This document shows positions 54,120 through 62,092 of a DNA stretch of 64,000 bases, piece by piece. Origin of the DNA: CAYRES01 sp964423425. Its GTDB lineage: Bacteria; Actinomycetota; Thermoleophilia; RBG-16-64-13. Made by a program: the position numbers and the translations under genes. The stretch's first letter is position 1, and every line of letters begins with the position of its first letter. The stretch covers positions 124,001-188,000 of the forward strand of contig CAYRES010000005.1 of the NCBI GenBank assembly GCA_964423425.1. The letters are read 5' to 3'. The notes below the pieces were generated by a model. That model was given only the letters and a program-made list of their open reading frames with translations, was not told the origin of the DNA and did not search any database.

Positions 54120-55391
54120 CTATTGGCCGCGGACGAATAGATGGGCGAACACCAAGGCATCGTGGAGCATATTGTCGATGATGCAGTACTCGTTGGGCTG
54201 GTGGGCCACGTCATCCATGGTCGACCAGGCGACAGCGGGAATGCCCCGCCGCCGGAAGAGAGCGGCCACCGTACCTCCGCCGATGCCGCCGGCTTTGGGC
54301 TCGACGCCTCTCACCTGGCGCACGGCCTCGGCCAGGATCATGGTGATGGGTGCGTCCACCGGGGTGGGAGGAGCAGCCACTTCGGCCGTCGGGTAGCTGA
54401 TGTCGATGTCGACCTGGAACTCATCGGCCACCACTCCCGCTTCGTCTCCGATGACGGCTTTCACGTCTTCCACATCGAGGGAAGGCAGGATCCGGCAGTC
54501 GAAGTAGAACATGTCCACACCGGGGATGGTGTTGACATTGGGAACCGTGGCCTCGCGCTTGGTGGGTTCGAAGGTAGACGCGGGAGGGAAGAACAGGGGA
54601 TCCTCACACGGGAAGCGCTCGTGCAGGCGTTCGTCCAACCTCACGGTGAGGTGGGCGGCGGCTCGATGTGCGTTCGTGCCGGCGTGAGGCATGGCCGCGT
54701 GCGCCTGACGGCCGCGGACGGTGACCCGACAGTGCAGAATCGACTTCTCCGCCACCTCTATGAATGCGCCGTCGGGGCTGCCGAAATCAGGCACCACGAC
54801 CAAGTCCTCAGGCCGTACCAAGTCCGGCTCCACCGTGAGCACGTGCTCTATGCCGTGTGTGTTGCCCGTCTCCTCGTCGGCCACGAAGAGGAGTCCCACG
54901 TCGGTGGTGGGACGCAGCTGCTCGTCGGCCAGCGCTCGGACCGCGCACAACATGCTGACGATGGCCTGCTGGTTGTCCTCGGTGCCCCGTCCGTAGATCC
55001 TCCCGTCCTCGACCACCGCTTGAAAGGGAGGCGTACTCCACAGACTCTCCTCACCAGGAGGTACCGTGTCCAAGTGCGCCATGACCCACACCGTGGGCGA
55101 GGGTTCGTACCCCTCGATGCGCAGGGCCAGGTTGGGCCGCATGCCGGGGAAGGCCCTGGTGTCGGGAGAATCGAAGTGGGCCACCGGTCCGAGACGGAGG
55201 GACTCGATGAATTCGGTGAGGTACCGTGAACGTTCCCACTCGCCCCCGCCGCCGTTGTCCGGACCGACAGCCGAGAGCGCCGTGATGTCCGCCATGAGGC
55301 CGACCATGGCGTTGCGCAGGCCCTCAATGCGCCAGCGCAGCCGGTCAGAGAGAGCCGGGGACACCGAGTATGCGGGAGCCTGCCCCTTCAT
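54120..55391 (-). CDS. M20-family metallopeptidase/deacylase
   Basis: A 423-residue di-zinc enzyme. Metal and catalytic residues are all present: M-A-H-L-D-T-V, G-R-G-T-E-D-N, D-E-E-T-G-N and the final A-H-Q-P-N-E. A dimerisation domain lies at about 210-330. G-R-G-T-E-D-N-Q-Q-A is closest to the CPG2/ArgE-like subgroup, which act on acylated amino acids or dipeptides. It overlaps no neighbour and lies 10 bases after the esterase gene; co-transcription is likely. Confidence 0.9.
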   Translation of the reverse strand: MKGQAPAYSVSPALSDRLRWRIEGLRNAMVGLMADITALSAVGPDNGGGGEWERSRYLTEFIESLRLGPVAHFDSPDTRAFPGMRPNLALRIEGYEPSPTVWVMAHLDTVPPGEESLWSTPPFQAVVEDGRIYGRGTEDNQQAIVSMLCAVRALADEQLRPTTDVGLLFVADEETGNTHGIEHVLTVEPDLVRPEDLVVVPDFGSPDGAFIEVAEKSILHCRVTVRGRQAHAAMPHAGTNAHRAAAHLTVRLDERLHERFPCEDPLFFPPASTFEPTKREATVPNVNTIPGVDMFYFDCRILPSLDVEDVKAVIGDEAGVVADEFQVDIDISYPTAEVAAPPTPVDAPITMILAEAVRQVRGVEPKAGGIGGGTVAALFRRRGIPAVAWSTMDDVAHQPNEYCIIDNMLHDALVFAHLFVRGQ

Positions 55392-55401
55392 GGATGGCTA
55401 T

Positions 55402-57075
55402 CTACCCCGGCTCTGACGGGCTCAATCGCGGGTGCTTCTCGAAGAAACTCCAGATGAGGCGCGAGGCATCGATGTCCCAGGAGGTTCTCCCCACCATAGG
55501 AGTCCCTTCACCGGTACCTGCCGTCGGACTCCCCGGCCACGCGTGGCCACCCCCTTCAATCACGTAGAGTTCGATCTCCGGGGTGGCCCCCTCCACGCCG
55601 CCCTCACCCCCCAAGCGGTGCAGCCACACTCTCGTGCCGTCTCCGGGATGGCGGTCGGGGAGAACGCGGACCTCATACCCGTTCAGGATTCGGCTACCGC
55701 TACCAAGACCGGTGTGAACACCACCGCTTCCCGCGGGAGAACCACTCACGGCCGACCACGCCGCAATGGTGTCGTCGACAGACAGCAGGTTGAGGTTCAT
55801 GAAGCCTATCGTGCCTCCCTCGAAGGGAACCACCGGATCCTCCGTGCCGTGGAAGGCTATGAGCGGCACCGAGCAACCGGGCTCAAGGGAGCGTGCCAGT
55901 GGCTCGGGCAGCGTCCCTGCCACCGAGCCGATGGCCGCGAACGTCTCGGGGCGCTCGGCCCCCAAGCGGTAGCTGAACATCCCCCCGTTCGAGAACCCGG
56001 CGGCATAGACCCGGGTCTCATCGATGCGGTAGGTGGCGGAGAGACGCTCTATCAACACGTCGACGAAAGCCACATCGTCACGTGAGGCTTGATCGAAGGG
56101 CGAGTCGGGGCGGAAGAATCCGGCATTCCAGCGCCGCCCCACGCCATCCGGGTACGCCACGATGAAACCTTCTTCCTCGGAGAGTTCGCTGAAACCCGTC
56201 TGTTCAGCCATCTCGGCACCCGTGTCGAGTACGCCGTGGAACACAAGCACCAAGGGCACAGGCTGCGGCTCGGGGGCGGAGGCATAGCTCCTGGGGATGT
56301 GCAGGAGAAAGGTGCGCCTTCCGTCGGCGACAAACATGTGGCCGTACACGTCGCCAGAAGCCACCCGGTCGCGGGCGGCGAGCGTGCGAAACACCACCGC
56401 CACCGCCTGCGCACGAAGAAGAGGTTCGTCCGCAGCGAGCCGGCCCTGTTCGTCGCCTCGGAACACACCGCAGGACACCAGATAGGCCAGTGCGTCACGC
56501 TGGGCCGGTGGAAGAAGAGCGGCGTCGGAGTAGGAGTCGAGGGCGCCGCCGACCTTCGCCTCCGCGAAGGCCGCGCGCACGCTCGAAACGGGCGCTCCGC
56601 CGGCGCCCGTGGCGGCGCCCGCCTCAGCTCCCTCCCCCACTCCCACCAGATACTCGGCCAAGATGACGGCCGCCTCTCCACGGGTCAGGGGCGGTGCGGA
56701 CACGCCAGCCTCGGGCTCTCTCGGCGTACCCTGTTGCTCGGCACCTCCCATCTCCACACCAAGCGCCCGGCCGGCCCGGGCCACGAAGCGCTCCAGGGTC
56801 TCCGGCTCATAGGGCCGGAAGGAGCCATCGGGGAACCCTGTGTAGACGGTGGACGCCAGGGCAGCCGTCAGGCCGTAGTCCGCCGCCCAGCGCTCCTCGG
56901 GCATGTCGGCCCATGGCCCGGAGGCCGAGGCGATACTGAACAGCATGACAAGCAGCAACCCGACGGCAAGAAACACCGCACCACCCACCCGCCTCCGAAC
57001 GACGGCGTGGGCGGGCTTCAGCAAGCGCTCCGGGAACTGCCCCAAGACGGCTTTCTCGCGCATATGCTCACGCAT
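55402..57075 (-). CDS. Exported SLH-domain polyhydroxybutyrate depolymerase-like esterase
   Basis: A 557-residue protein. A hydrophobic signal/anchor (about 28-50), two SLH-like modules (about 55-220, with F-P-D-G-S-F-R-P and R-A-Q-A-V-A-V) and an LpqC/PHB-depolymerase alpha/beta-hydrolase domain (about 245-550). The nucleophile motif is G-F-S-N-G-G, an oxyanion motif V-F-H-G-V is upstream, the acid is in F-H-G-T-E-D-P-V and the His in G-G-H-A-W-P-G. SLH would bind it to the wall, so it may act on extracellular esters or feruloyl-like substrates. The start at 57075 has only a weak RBS. Confidence 0.85.
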   Translation of the reverse strand: MREHMREKAVLGQFPERLLKPAHAVVRRRVGGAVFLAVGLLLVMLFSIASASGPWADMPEERWAADYGLTAALASTVYTGFPDGSFRPYEPETLERFVARAGRALGVEMGGAEQQGTPREPEAGVSAPPLTRGEAAVILAEYLVGVGEGAEAGAATGAGGAPVSSVRAAFAEAKVGGALDSYSDAALLPPAQRDALAYLVSCGVFRGDEQGRLAADEPLLRAQAVAVVFRTLAARDRVASGDVYGHMFVADGRRTFLLHIPRSYASAPEPQPVPLVLVFHGVLDTGAEMAEQTGFSELSEEEGFIVAYPDGVGRRWNAGFFRPDSPFDQASRDDVAFVDVLIERLSATYRIDETRVYAAGFSNGGMFSYRLGAERPETFAAIGSVAGTLPEPLARSLEPGCSVPLIAFHGTEDPVVPFEGGTIGFMNLNLLSVDDTIAAWSAVSGSPAGSGGVHTGLGSGSRILNGYEVRVLPDRHPGDGTRVWLHRLGGEGGVEGATPEIELYVIEGGGHAWPGSPTAGTGEGTPMVGRTSWDIDASRLIWSFFEKHPRLSPSEPG

Positions 57076-57206
57076 GTGCCGCCGACCCTATGAACTTCAC
57101 CTGCACCTTTATTCTTCACTTCCTCTATAGTTCTTGCCCTATAACAATACGGCAGGGAGCCGCTTCGTGACGAGACCGCCTCCCAGACCATGGAGAAAGG
57201 AACCCC

Positions 57207-57455
57207 ATGTCTGCAAACAGCCGCTGGTATGTGATAGCCGCCGTGGTCTTCTTGGTGCTCGCCGTCATCGGACTGGTGCGCCAGAACTGGGTCGAAGCCG
57301 GCCTGTGGCTTCTCGTCGCCGGCGGCTTGGGGCTGTCGCCATTGGGCGCCCGGCCCGGATGGGCCGGGCGCATCAAGGTCATCCAGACAATCGTGCTACT
57401 CGCCGCCATCGCATTGCTGGCGGCCCGCCTGTGGTGGGGATGGGGTCTCTCATGA
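57207..57455 (+). CDS. Small integral membrane protein
   Basis: An 82-residue protein with three hydrophobic helices and no family recognised. RBS GAAAGGAAC before the ATG, and a TATAAC element at 57140-57145 that could be a promoter -10. Function unknown. Confidence 0.65.
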   Translation: MSANSRWYVIAAVVFLVLAVIGLVRQNWVEAGLWLLVAGGLGLSPLGARPGWAGRIKVIQTIVLLAAIALLAARLWWGWGLS

Positions 57456-57517
57456 GACCAGCGGCACGCACAACCGTCGTGTTCTAGGTCAGCCTCACAA
57501 TTTATCCAGCCCGACAA

Positions 57518-57913
57518 TCAGTCCAGCCCCACGATCGCCGACACTTCGATGAGTGCATCCTTGGGCAGCCCAGAGACTTCCACGGTCTCACGGGCAGGCG
57601 GACCGGCCTCCGGATCGGACTCGAAGTAGCCCGCATACACCGTGTTGAAGACGGGGAAGTCATCGAGGTTCGACAAGTAGCAGGTGGTCTTCAACACATT
57701 TTGCAGGCTTCCGCCGCCGGCCTCGATGACCGCCCTCAGATTGTGGAGCACCTGCTCCGCCTGCTCACCCACCTTGCTCGACACCATCGCCCCGGTCACC
57801 GGATCGAGCGGGAGCGTGCCGCTCACGAACAGCAGGTTGCCGTACCGCACAGCCTGCGAGTAAGGACCTATGGCCGCAGGAGCATTGGCGGTGGACACGA
57901 TCTCCTTCTTCAT
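57518..57913 (-). CDS. ridA: RidA-family reactive-imine deaminase
   Basis: A 131-residue protein of normal length. G-P-Y-S-Q-A-V, F-V-S-G-T-L-P-L-D-P and A-R-E-T-V-E-V (with the key Arg) define the RidA subfamily that hydrolyses 2-aminoacrylate-type imines. The ATG at 57913 with AGGAG is preferred to a start five codons upstream. It follows cooS by 36 bases on the same strand and may be in its transcript. Confidence 0.93.
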   Translation of the reverse strand: MKKEIVSTANAPAAIGPYSQAVRYGNLLFVSGTLPLDPVTGAMVSSKVGEQAEQVLHNLRAVIEAGGGSLQNVLKTTCYLSNLDDFPVFNTVYAGYFESDPEAGPPARETVEVSGLPKDALIEVSAIVGLD

Positions 57914-57949
57914 GTGCGCTCCTCTCATCCCCTCACTCTTGGTCGTATC

Positions 57950-59857
57950 TCAAAGGCCCAGGGCGGCCCGCTTCGCGTCTATATGGGCGACGATGCCGTC
58001 CACCGCGGCGGACGGGTGGGTCTCTAGGGCCAGGACTCCGCCGGTCACCTCCGGAAGACCCTGAGTGAGCAGCTTCACCAGGTTGGGGCCGCCCGTGACG
58101 GTGGGAACCGGATTCACATACGTATAGAGGCCCATCGCAAGGGCAATGACGGCGTCGATGGTGGCCTTCTGCTCCATGTACTCGGGAGCCGCCGCCGCAA
58201 CGGGCAGATCTTTGAGCGGTACACCACCAAGCGCCTCCGACACCACTTCCAGGAGGTCGACCAGCCGACCGGTGTCGGTACACGTGCCGAAACTCAGCAC
58301 AGGGGGCACACCCAACGACTGGATGACACCTCTCAGCCCGGGCCCCGCCAACTCCTGGGCCTCAAGCGAGCACAGCCCTCCCACCTGCATAGCCGCGTTG
58401 CCGCAACCCATGGAGAGCACCAAGACGTCTCTCGCAATGAGCTCCTTCACCACCGCCAGCGAGTGGACGTCCTGCCCGTAATCCCTGAGTGTCGTGCACG
58501 ACACCATACCCACCACGCCGCGAACGGCGCCCGACTTGATCGCATCGAGCAATGGATCGAGCGTACCACCGAGTGCGGCGAGAATGCTCTCAGCAGAGAA
58601 CCCCACCATGCACTCGCGCATGGGCTGGCCCACGATCGGAACCACCGAGGCCCTTCGTCCGGGGAAGTTTGCGACCGCTTTCCCGAGCAGCTCGGCCGCC
58701 TGCTCGTCAGCCTGCGCAGGATCGTAATCGAGCCGCTCCGTCGCCCCTTCGAACGACACCAACTCACTCACCGGGATGAGCACGAACCTGTACTTCTCCG
58801 CGTAGGCCGGGTCCACCGGCATAGAGCAGTTCATGTCGGCCGCGAACAGGTCGACGGCGCCGCTCGCCAGTACAGCTTCCTGCATGATCCAGTTGCCCGT
58901 GAACCCGAAGAACACGTCGTCCATCCCGGCACGCTGAATCATCTCCTGGCCGGTCTCGATGTTGGCGATGATACGCACCCCTTTGGCCCCAACACCCCGC
59001 GCCTTCTCCTGCCACTCCTCCCGCCGGGCGGCTTCGACCAGGGCGAAGCCCAAGAAGGGCTCGTGGCCGTTCACACACACGTTCACGTAGTCCGGATCCA
59101 GCACACCGAGATCCACCCGCATGGGGTGCGGGGTGGGAGTGCCGAAGAGAGCGTCCTGCACGTACTCGAGGATGATCTGGGTCTGGTACGCGGTGGCGAT
59201 CGACATCCGCAAGGCCTTGAGCGCCAGGCTGACGTAGTACCCGTCGACGTTGGTGAGGCAGGAGCCGGTGGCGTTCATCATCTCACCGTAGATACCGCCG
59301 GGGAAGATGTCCAATTCACGCCACCGTGCCTTGCGCTCCTCGGGCGCAAGCATCTCCACGATGAGGCTCTCCTCCCAGGCGGGACGATTGAAATCACGCT
59401 GCACAAAGTCGGCCAGCCGGGCGGCCGATTCGTGGATAGGCGCCTCCGCCTCCGATATCCCGAGACGTTCCGCCAGAGAGCGAAGCTTCTCGGGGTCACG
59501 CACACTGAAAGGGCCCACGCCGTCGGCCGCCGCCCGCAAGGTCTTGATGGTCTGCTCGGCGTGGTAGTGGTACGTCGAAGCACCGAGAACGTTCCGAAGC
59601 AGCATCATCCGCATGGCCATGCCGTCGGCGCTTATGCCACAGACCCCCCGCTTGCCGCTGGACGCATCGGCCCGGCAGGGACCGTTGGAACAGAGATCAC
59701 AGCGAGCGCCCGACTGGCAGAAGGGGCAGCGCTTGTCGGGGTTGCCCCCCATTCCCTGGGCCTCGTAGCGGTCCCAGATGTTGGTCATGCCGTCGGCCTG
59801 GATACGTTCGTACGCCTTCAATACCGATTCGTGCTGGGAGATGCGCTGAGCTTCCAT
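57950..59857 (-). CDS. cooS: Anaerobic Ni-Fe carbon monoxide dehydrogenase catalytic subunit, divergent
   Basis: A 635-residue enzyme oxidising CO or reducing CO2. D-cluster cysteines are C44-x2-C47 (C-P-F-C), the short type that binds a [2Fe-2S] cluster in Desulfovibrio vulgaris; the B-cluster cysteines are 53, 56, 61 and 73. C-cluster ligands include His265 (V-N-G-H-E-P), D-M-N-C, M-V-S-C, S-M-G-C-G and F-G-T-C. The Cys of the usual C-C-T-G motif is replaced by Glu (N-I-E-T-G-Q-E), so the cluster may be altered. The Lys near the C terminus, E-Q-K-A, is kept. Start ATG at 59857 has GGAGG five bases upstream. No cooF, cooC or acetyl-CoA synthase genes are present. Confidence 0.92.
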   Translation of the reverse strand: MEAQRISQHESVLKAYERIQADGMTNIWDRYEAQGMGGNPDKRCPFCQSGARCDLCSNGPCRADASSGKRGVCGISADGMAMRMMLLRNVLGASTYHYHAEQTIKTLRAAADGVGPFSVRDPEKLRSLAERLGISEAEAPIHESAARLADFVQRDFNRPAWEESLIVEMLAPEERKARWRELDIFPGGIYGEMMNATGSCLTNVDGYYVSLALKALRMSIATAYQTQIILEYVQDALFGTPTPHPMRVDLGVLDPDYVNVCVNGHEPFLGFALVEAARREEWQEKARGVGAKGVRIIANIETGQEMIQRAGMDDVFFGFTGNWIMQEAVLASGAVDLFAADMNCSMPVDPAYAEKYRFVLIPVSELVSFEGATERLDYDPAQADEQAAELLGKAVANFPGRRASVVPIVGQPMRECMVGFSAESILAALGGTLDPLLDAIKSGAVRGVVGMVSCTTLRDYGQDVHSLAVVKELIARDVLVLSMGCGNAAMQVGGLCSLEAQELAGPGLRGVIQSLGVPPVLSFGTCTDTGRLVDLLEVVSEALGGVPLKDLPVAAAAPEYMEQKATIDAVIALAMGLYTYVNPVPTVTGGPNLVKLLTQGLPEVTGGVLALETHPSAAVDGIVAHIDAKRAALGL

Positions 59858-59939
59858 ATATGCCTCCATGCGTGACCGGAGCGGGCCTTCTCGCCCCTCA
59901 GGCAGGTTTGTACCCTGCCGTGCTTGCGCGTACTCCCCC

Positions 59940-60680
59940 TCAACCCGCCAGCGAGGCGTACACGATCACGTTGGAGCGGTAGTGGCGCACCGAGTAATCG
60001 AACTCACCCCCACAGGTGATGAGGCGAAGCACGGGATAGGGGGTGTCGTTCCAGATACGCTCCACGGGGAGCTCGGTCTTGAGCTCCTCCTCTTTGCCCT
60101 CCACACTGAAGACGGCCCTCTCCCCCTCCGCCCCATACACCAGGATCTGATCGTCCGGTTGCAGTTCTTCTAGGCGGAAGAAGATGTCGGGACCTTTGCG
60201 GGAGTCTACGTGGGCCACGATCACCGCCGGGCCGGCGGCACCGGGCACGGGACCCGGGGTATACCAGCCGGCCAAGCCGAAGGGAGGGGTCTCCATCTCA
60301 CCGTTTGCCTTGAGACCGACGGGGACGAGTACGGCATCCACCCCGATGGCGGGAACCACCACTCGGGTGGGCTCCGCGATGGGCTGATAGACGATGGGCA
60401 AGGTGGTGGAGACAGCGGTGGCCGTGGTGGGAATGGCGGTGGTCGTGGTGGTCTCTTCTCCTGTGCCCTCGCCGGGGTCGGCGGACGCGGGCCAGCCGGG
60501 GATGTGGGCGGTGACGCCGGAGAGGACCGAAGGGGAGTCCGGTTCGGATTCCGGAGCGTGACGGAACACGACGACGAGACCCCACGAGAAGAGTACGAGC
60601 GAGGCCAGAGCGAGAGGCGCCGCGAGCCAGATGGACCCGCGACGCCTCGCACCGTGCCTGTCAGAGCGGCGTTCTGTCAC
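59940..60680 (-). CDS. Class F sortase
   Basis: A 246-residue transpeptidase. One N-terminal membrane helix (about 17-40), a Thr-rich stalk, then the sortase barrel: I-V-A-H-V-D-S carries the His, L-I-T-C-G-G the nucleophile Cys and V-R-H-Y-R-S-N the Arg. The pattern is that of class F enzymes of actinobacteria and chloroflexi. It starts 3 bases after the stop of a Thr-rich surface protein, which is the obvious candidate substrate. A small hairpin (59901-59919) follows. Confidence 0.88.
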   Translation of the reverse strand: MTERRSDRHGARRRGSIWLAAPLALASLVLFSWGLVVVFRHAPESEPDSPSVLSGVTAHIPGWPASADPGEGTGEETTTTTAIPTTATAVSTTLPIVYQPIAEPTRVVVPAIGVDAVLVPVGLKANGEMETPPFGLAGWYTPGPVPGAAGPAVIVAHVDSRKGPDIFFRLEELQPDDQILVYGAEGERAVFSVEGKEEELKTELPVERIWNDTPYPVLRLITCGGEFDYSVRHYRSNVIVYASLAG

Positions 60681-60683
60681 CCT

Positions 60684-61631
60684 CTACCTCTTGCCCGCGT
60701 GACGGGGGACGTGGCGGGGCCGCACCAAGAAGGCGAGTGCGGCAGAGAGAAGTGCGCCCATGAACAGGAGCAGCTTGGGGAGACTCCCCGCCCAGGAATC
60801 GCCGGAGCCCGTCGTGCCGCCGCCCCCGGTGTGTACCTTGTCGGGCACGGGGATGGTGGTCGTCGTGCCTCCGGCCTCGGTGGTCGTGGTAGTGGGCGCC
60901 TCAGTGGTCGTGGTAGTGGGCGCCTCAGTGGTCGTGGTCGTCTCGGTGGGCACCGTGGTGGTGCCTTCCACCGTGGTGGTGGTGGGCGCCTCGGTGGTCG
61001 TGGTGGTGGGCGCCTCAGTGGTCGTGGTCGTCTCGGTGGGCACCGTGGTGGTGCCTTCCACCGTGGTGGTGGTGGGCGCCTCGGTGGTCGTGGTGGCTAT
61101 GGTGGTCGTGGTGGTGGGGAAGCTGGGGATGGTAGTGGTGCCTTCCACCGTGGTGGAGGTGGTCACGCAGTTGGAGTTGCTGATGGTCAAGATGAAGTTG
61201 CCGCCGCCGCCGGAGTAGGTGAAGACCACGTAGGCGGTCCGCACGGTGACGGGGGCCTCGCCGTTGGCTGCCGTGTGATAGACGTCGAAGTGCATGGCCC
61301 CGCGGCCGCCACCGGGGAAGTAACCTTGTGTGGTGGAGGTGGATTCGTCGGTGTAGGTGACGTGGAGAGTGCCGCTTTCGATCACATTGTTGCCGCCGGT
61401 AGTGAGGATCCAATGCCAGAATCCGCTCACACAGGTGACGTTCTGCCCCTGGCCGGTCCAATGTAGGGTAGTTGCGTCCGCTTGAGCCGGCGCGGGAGAA
61501 AGGGCGGGGATGATGGCCAAAGCCAAGAAGACTACGGCCAACGTGAGAGCCGCAGCCACCCTGAGCACCGAACCCCAATGGCCGCCTTTTCGCACGGGTG
61601 GACCTTCGATTACGCCCCTTACCCTGTTCAT
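60684..61631 (-). CDS. Thr-rich surface protein, sortase-linked (paralogue 1)
   Basis: A 315-residue protein. Signal sequence about 20-48, then a globular domain of about 110 residues with W-H-W-I-L-T, G-G-N-N, G-A-M-H-F and F-I-L-T-I-S-N-S-N-C; two cysteines could form a disulfide. A Thr/Glu/Pro/Val stalk follows, encoded by two 90-bp repeats, and a tail of G-G-G-G, S-W-A-G-S-L-P-K, one helix and basic residues. No L-P-x-T-G is seen. The ATG at 61631 has AAGGAGG; longer ORF starts are rejected. Upstream of the sortase gene by 3 bases. Confidence 0.82.
   Translation of the reverse strand: MNRVRGVIEGPPVRKGGHWGSVLRVAAALTLAVVFLALAIIPALSPAPAQADATTLHWTGQGQNVTCVSGFWHWILTTGGNNVIESGTLHVTYTDESTSTTQGYFPGGGRGAMHFDVYHTAANGEAPVTVRTAYVVFTYSGGGGNFILTISNSNCVTTSTTVEGTTTIPSFPTTTTTIATTTTEAPTTTTVEGTTTVPTETTTTTEAPTTTTTEAPTTTTVEGTTTVPTETTTTTEAPTTTTTEAPTTTTTEAGGTTTTIPVPDKVHTGGGGTTGSGDSWAGSLPKLLLFMGALLSAALAFLVRPRHVPRHAGKR
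60918..61097 (-). repeat. Two 90-bp tandem repeats in the stalk region
   Basis: Copies 60918-61007 and 61008-61097 agree at 89 of 90 positions, coding for a 30-residue Thr-rich unit. Further degenerate units lie on both sides. Near-identity suggests recent duplication. Confidence 0.85.
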
Positions 61632-61839
61632 CTCGACCTCCTTGAGAGCGCATGACTGTGGAGTCGCCCCTACAACACTTCTGAGGTCGGTCTCGCCACT
61701 TGCTCTCTCAAAGGACTGGAGCCCCATCCCGGCTCCGGGCGACCGTACTGGCCCCCTGAGATCCACGCATCCCAATCCGGCTTCCACAGGTGCTTGAGCC
61801 GTACTTACTCATTATTCTACCCACATCAGGAAGGAATAG

Positions 61840-62070
61840 GCCTCAGGGTCACCGCTTTGCCCGCAAGGGGCGACATGCAAGCCGGAGGGGCGGGCGCGCG
61901 CCCCCAGGCCCCCCCCCCCCCCCCCCCCCCGAGGGACAGGGTGGGGGGGGTGAAAAAACAAAAAGGGNNNNNNNNNNTTTTAATTGCCCTCGGGTTCAGG
62001 GTTTGCCCCGACTGGGGCTACATGCACGGGGGGGGGGGGCCCTCCAAGGCGCGCCCGCCCCTCCGCGCAG
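61840..62070. other. Assembly gap with low-quality flanks
   Basis: Ten N at 61968-61977. A run of 22 C at 61909-61930 and a run of 12 G at 62028-62039 flank it. A stretch near 61843-61880 resembles 61997-62030 as an imperfect direct copy (TTGCCC, GGGGC, ACATGCA), and CGGAGGGGCGGGCGCGC at 61882-61898 recurs inverted near 62049-62065. This pattern fits error-rich contig ends rather than biology. Unknown sequence may be missing. Confidence 0.85.
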
Positions 62071-62092
62071 CTCGCAGTTGCCTCTGAGTCGG

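Noticed and set aside
61843..62030. Repeated element with GGGGCAAACC-like sequence on the minus strand that recalled a c-di-GMP riboswitch
   Set aside because: The following conserved aptamer parts are missing, and the copies lie in error-rich gap flanks, so an assembly artefact is more likely.
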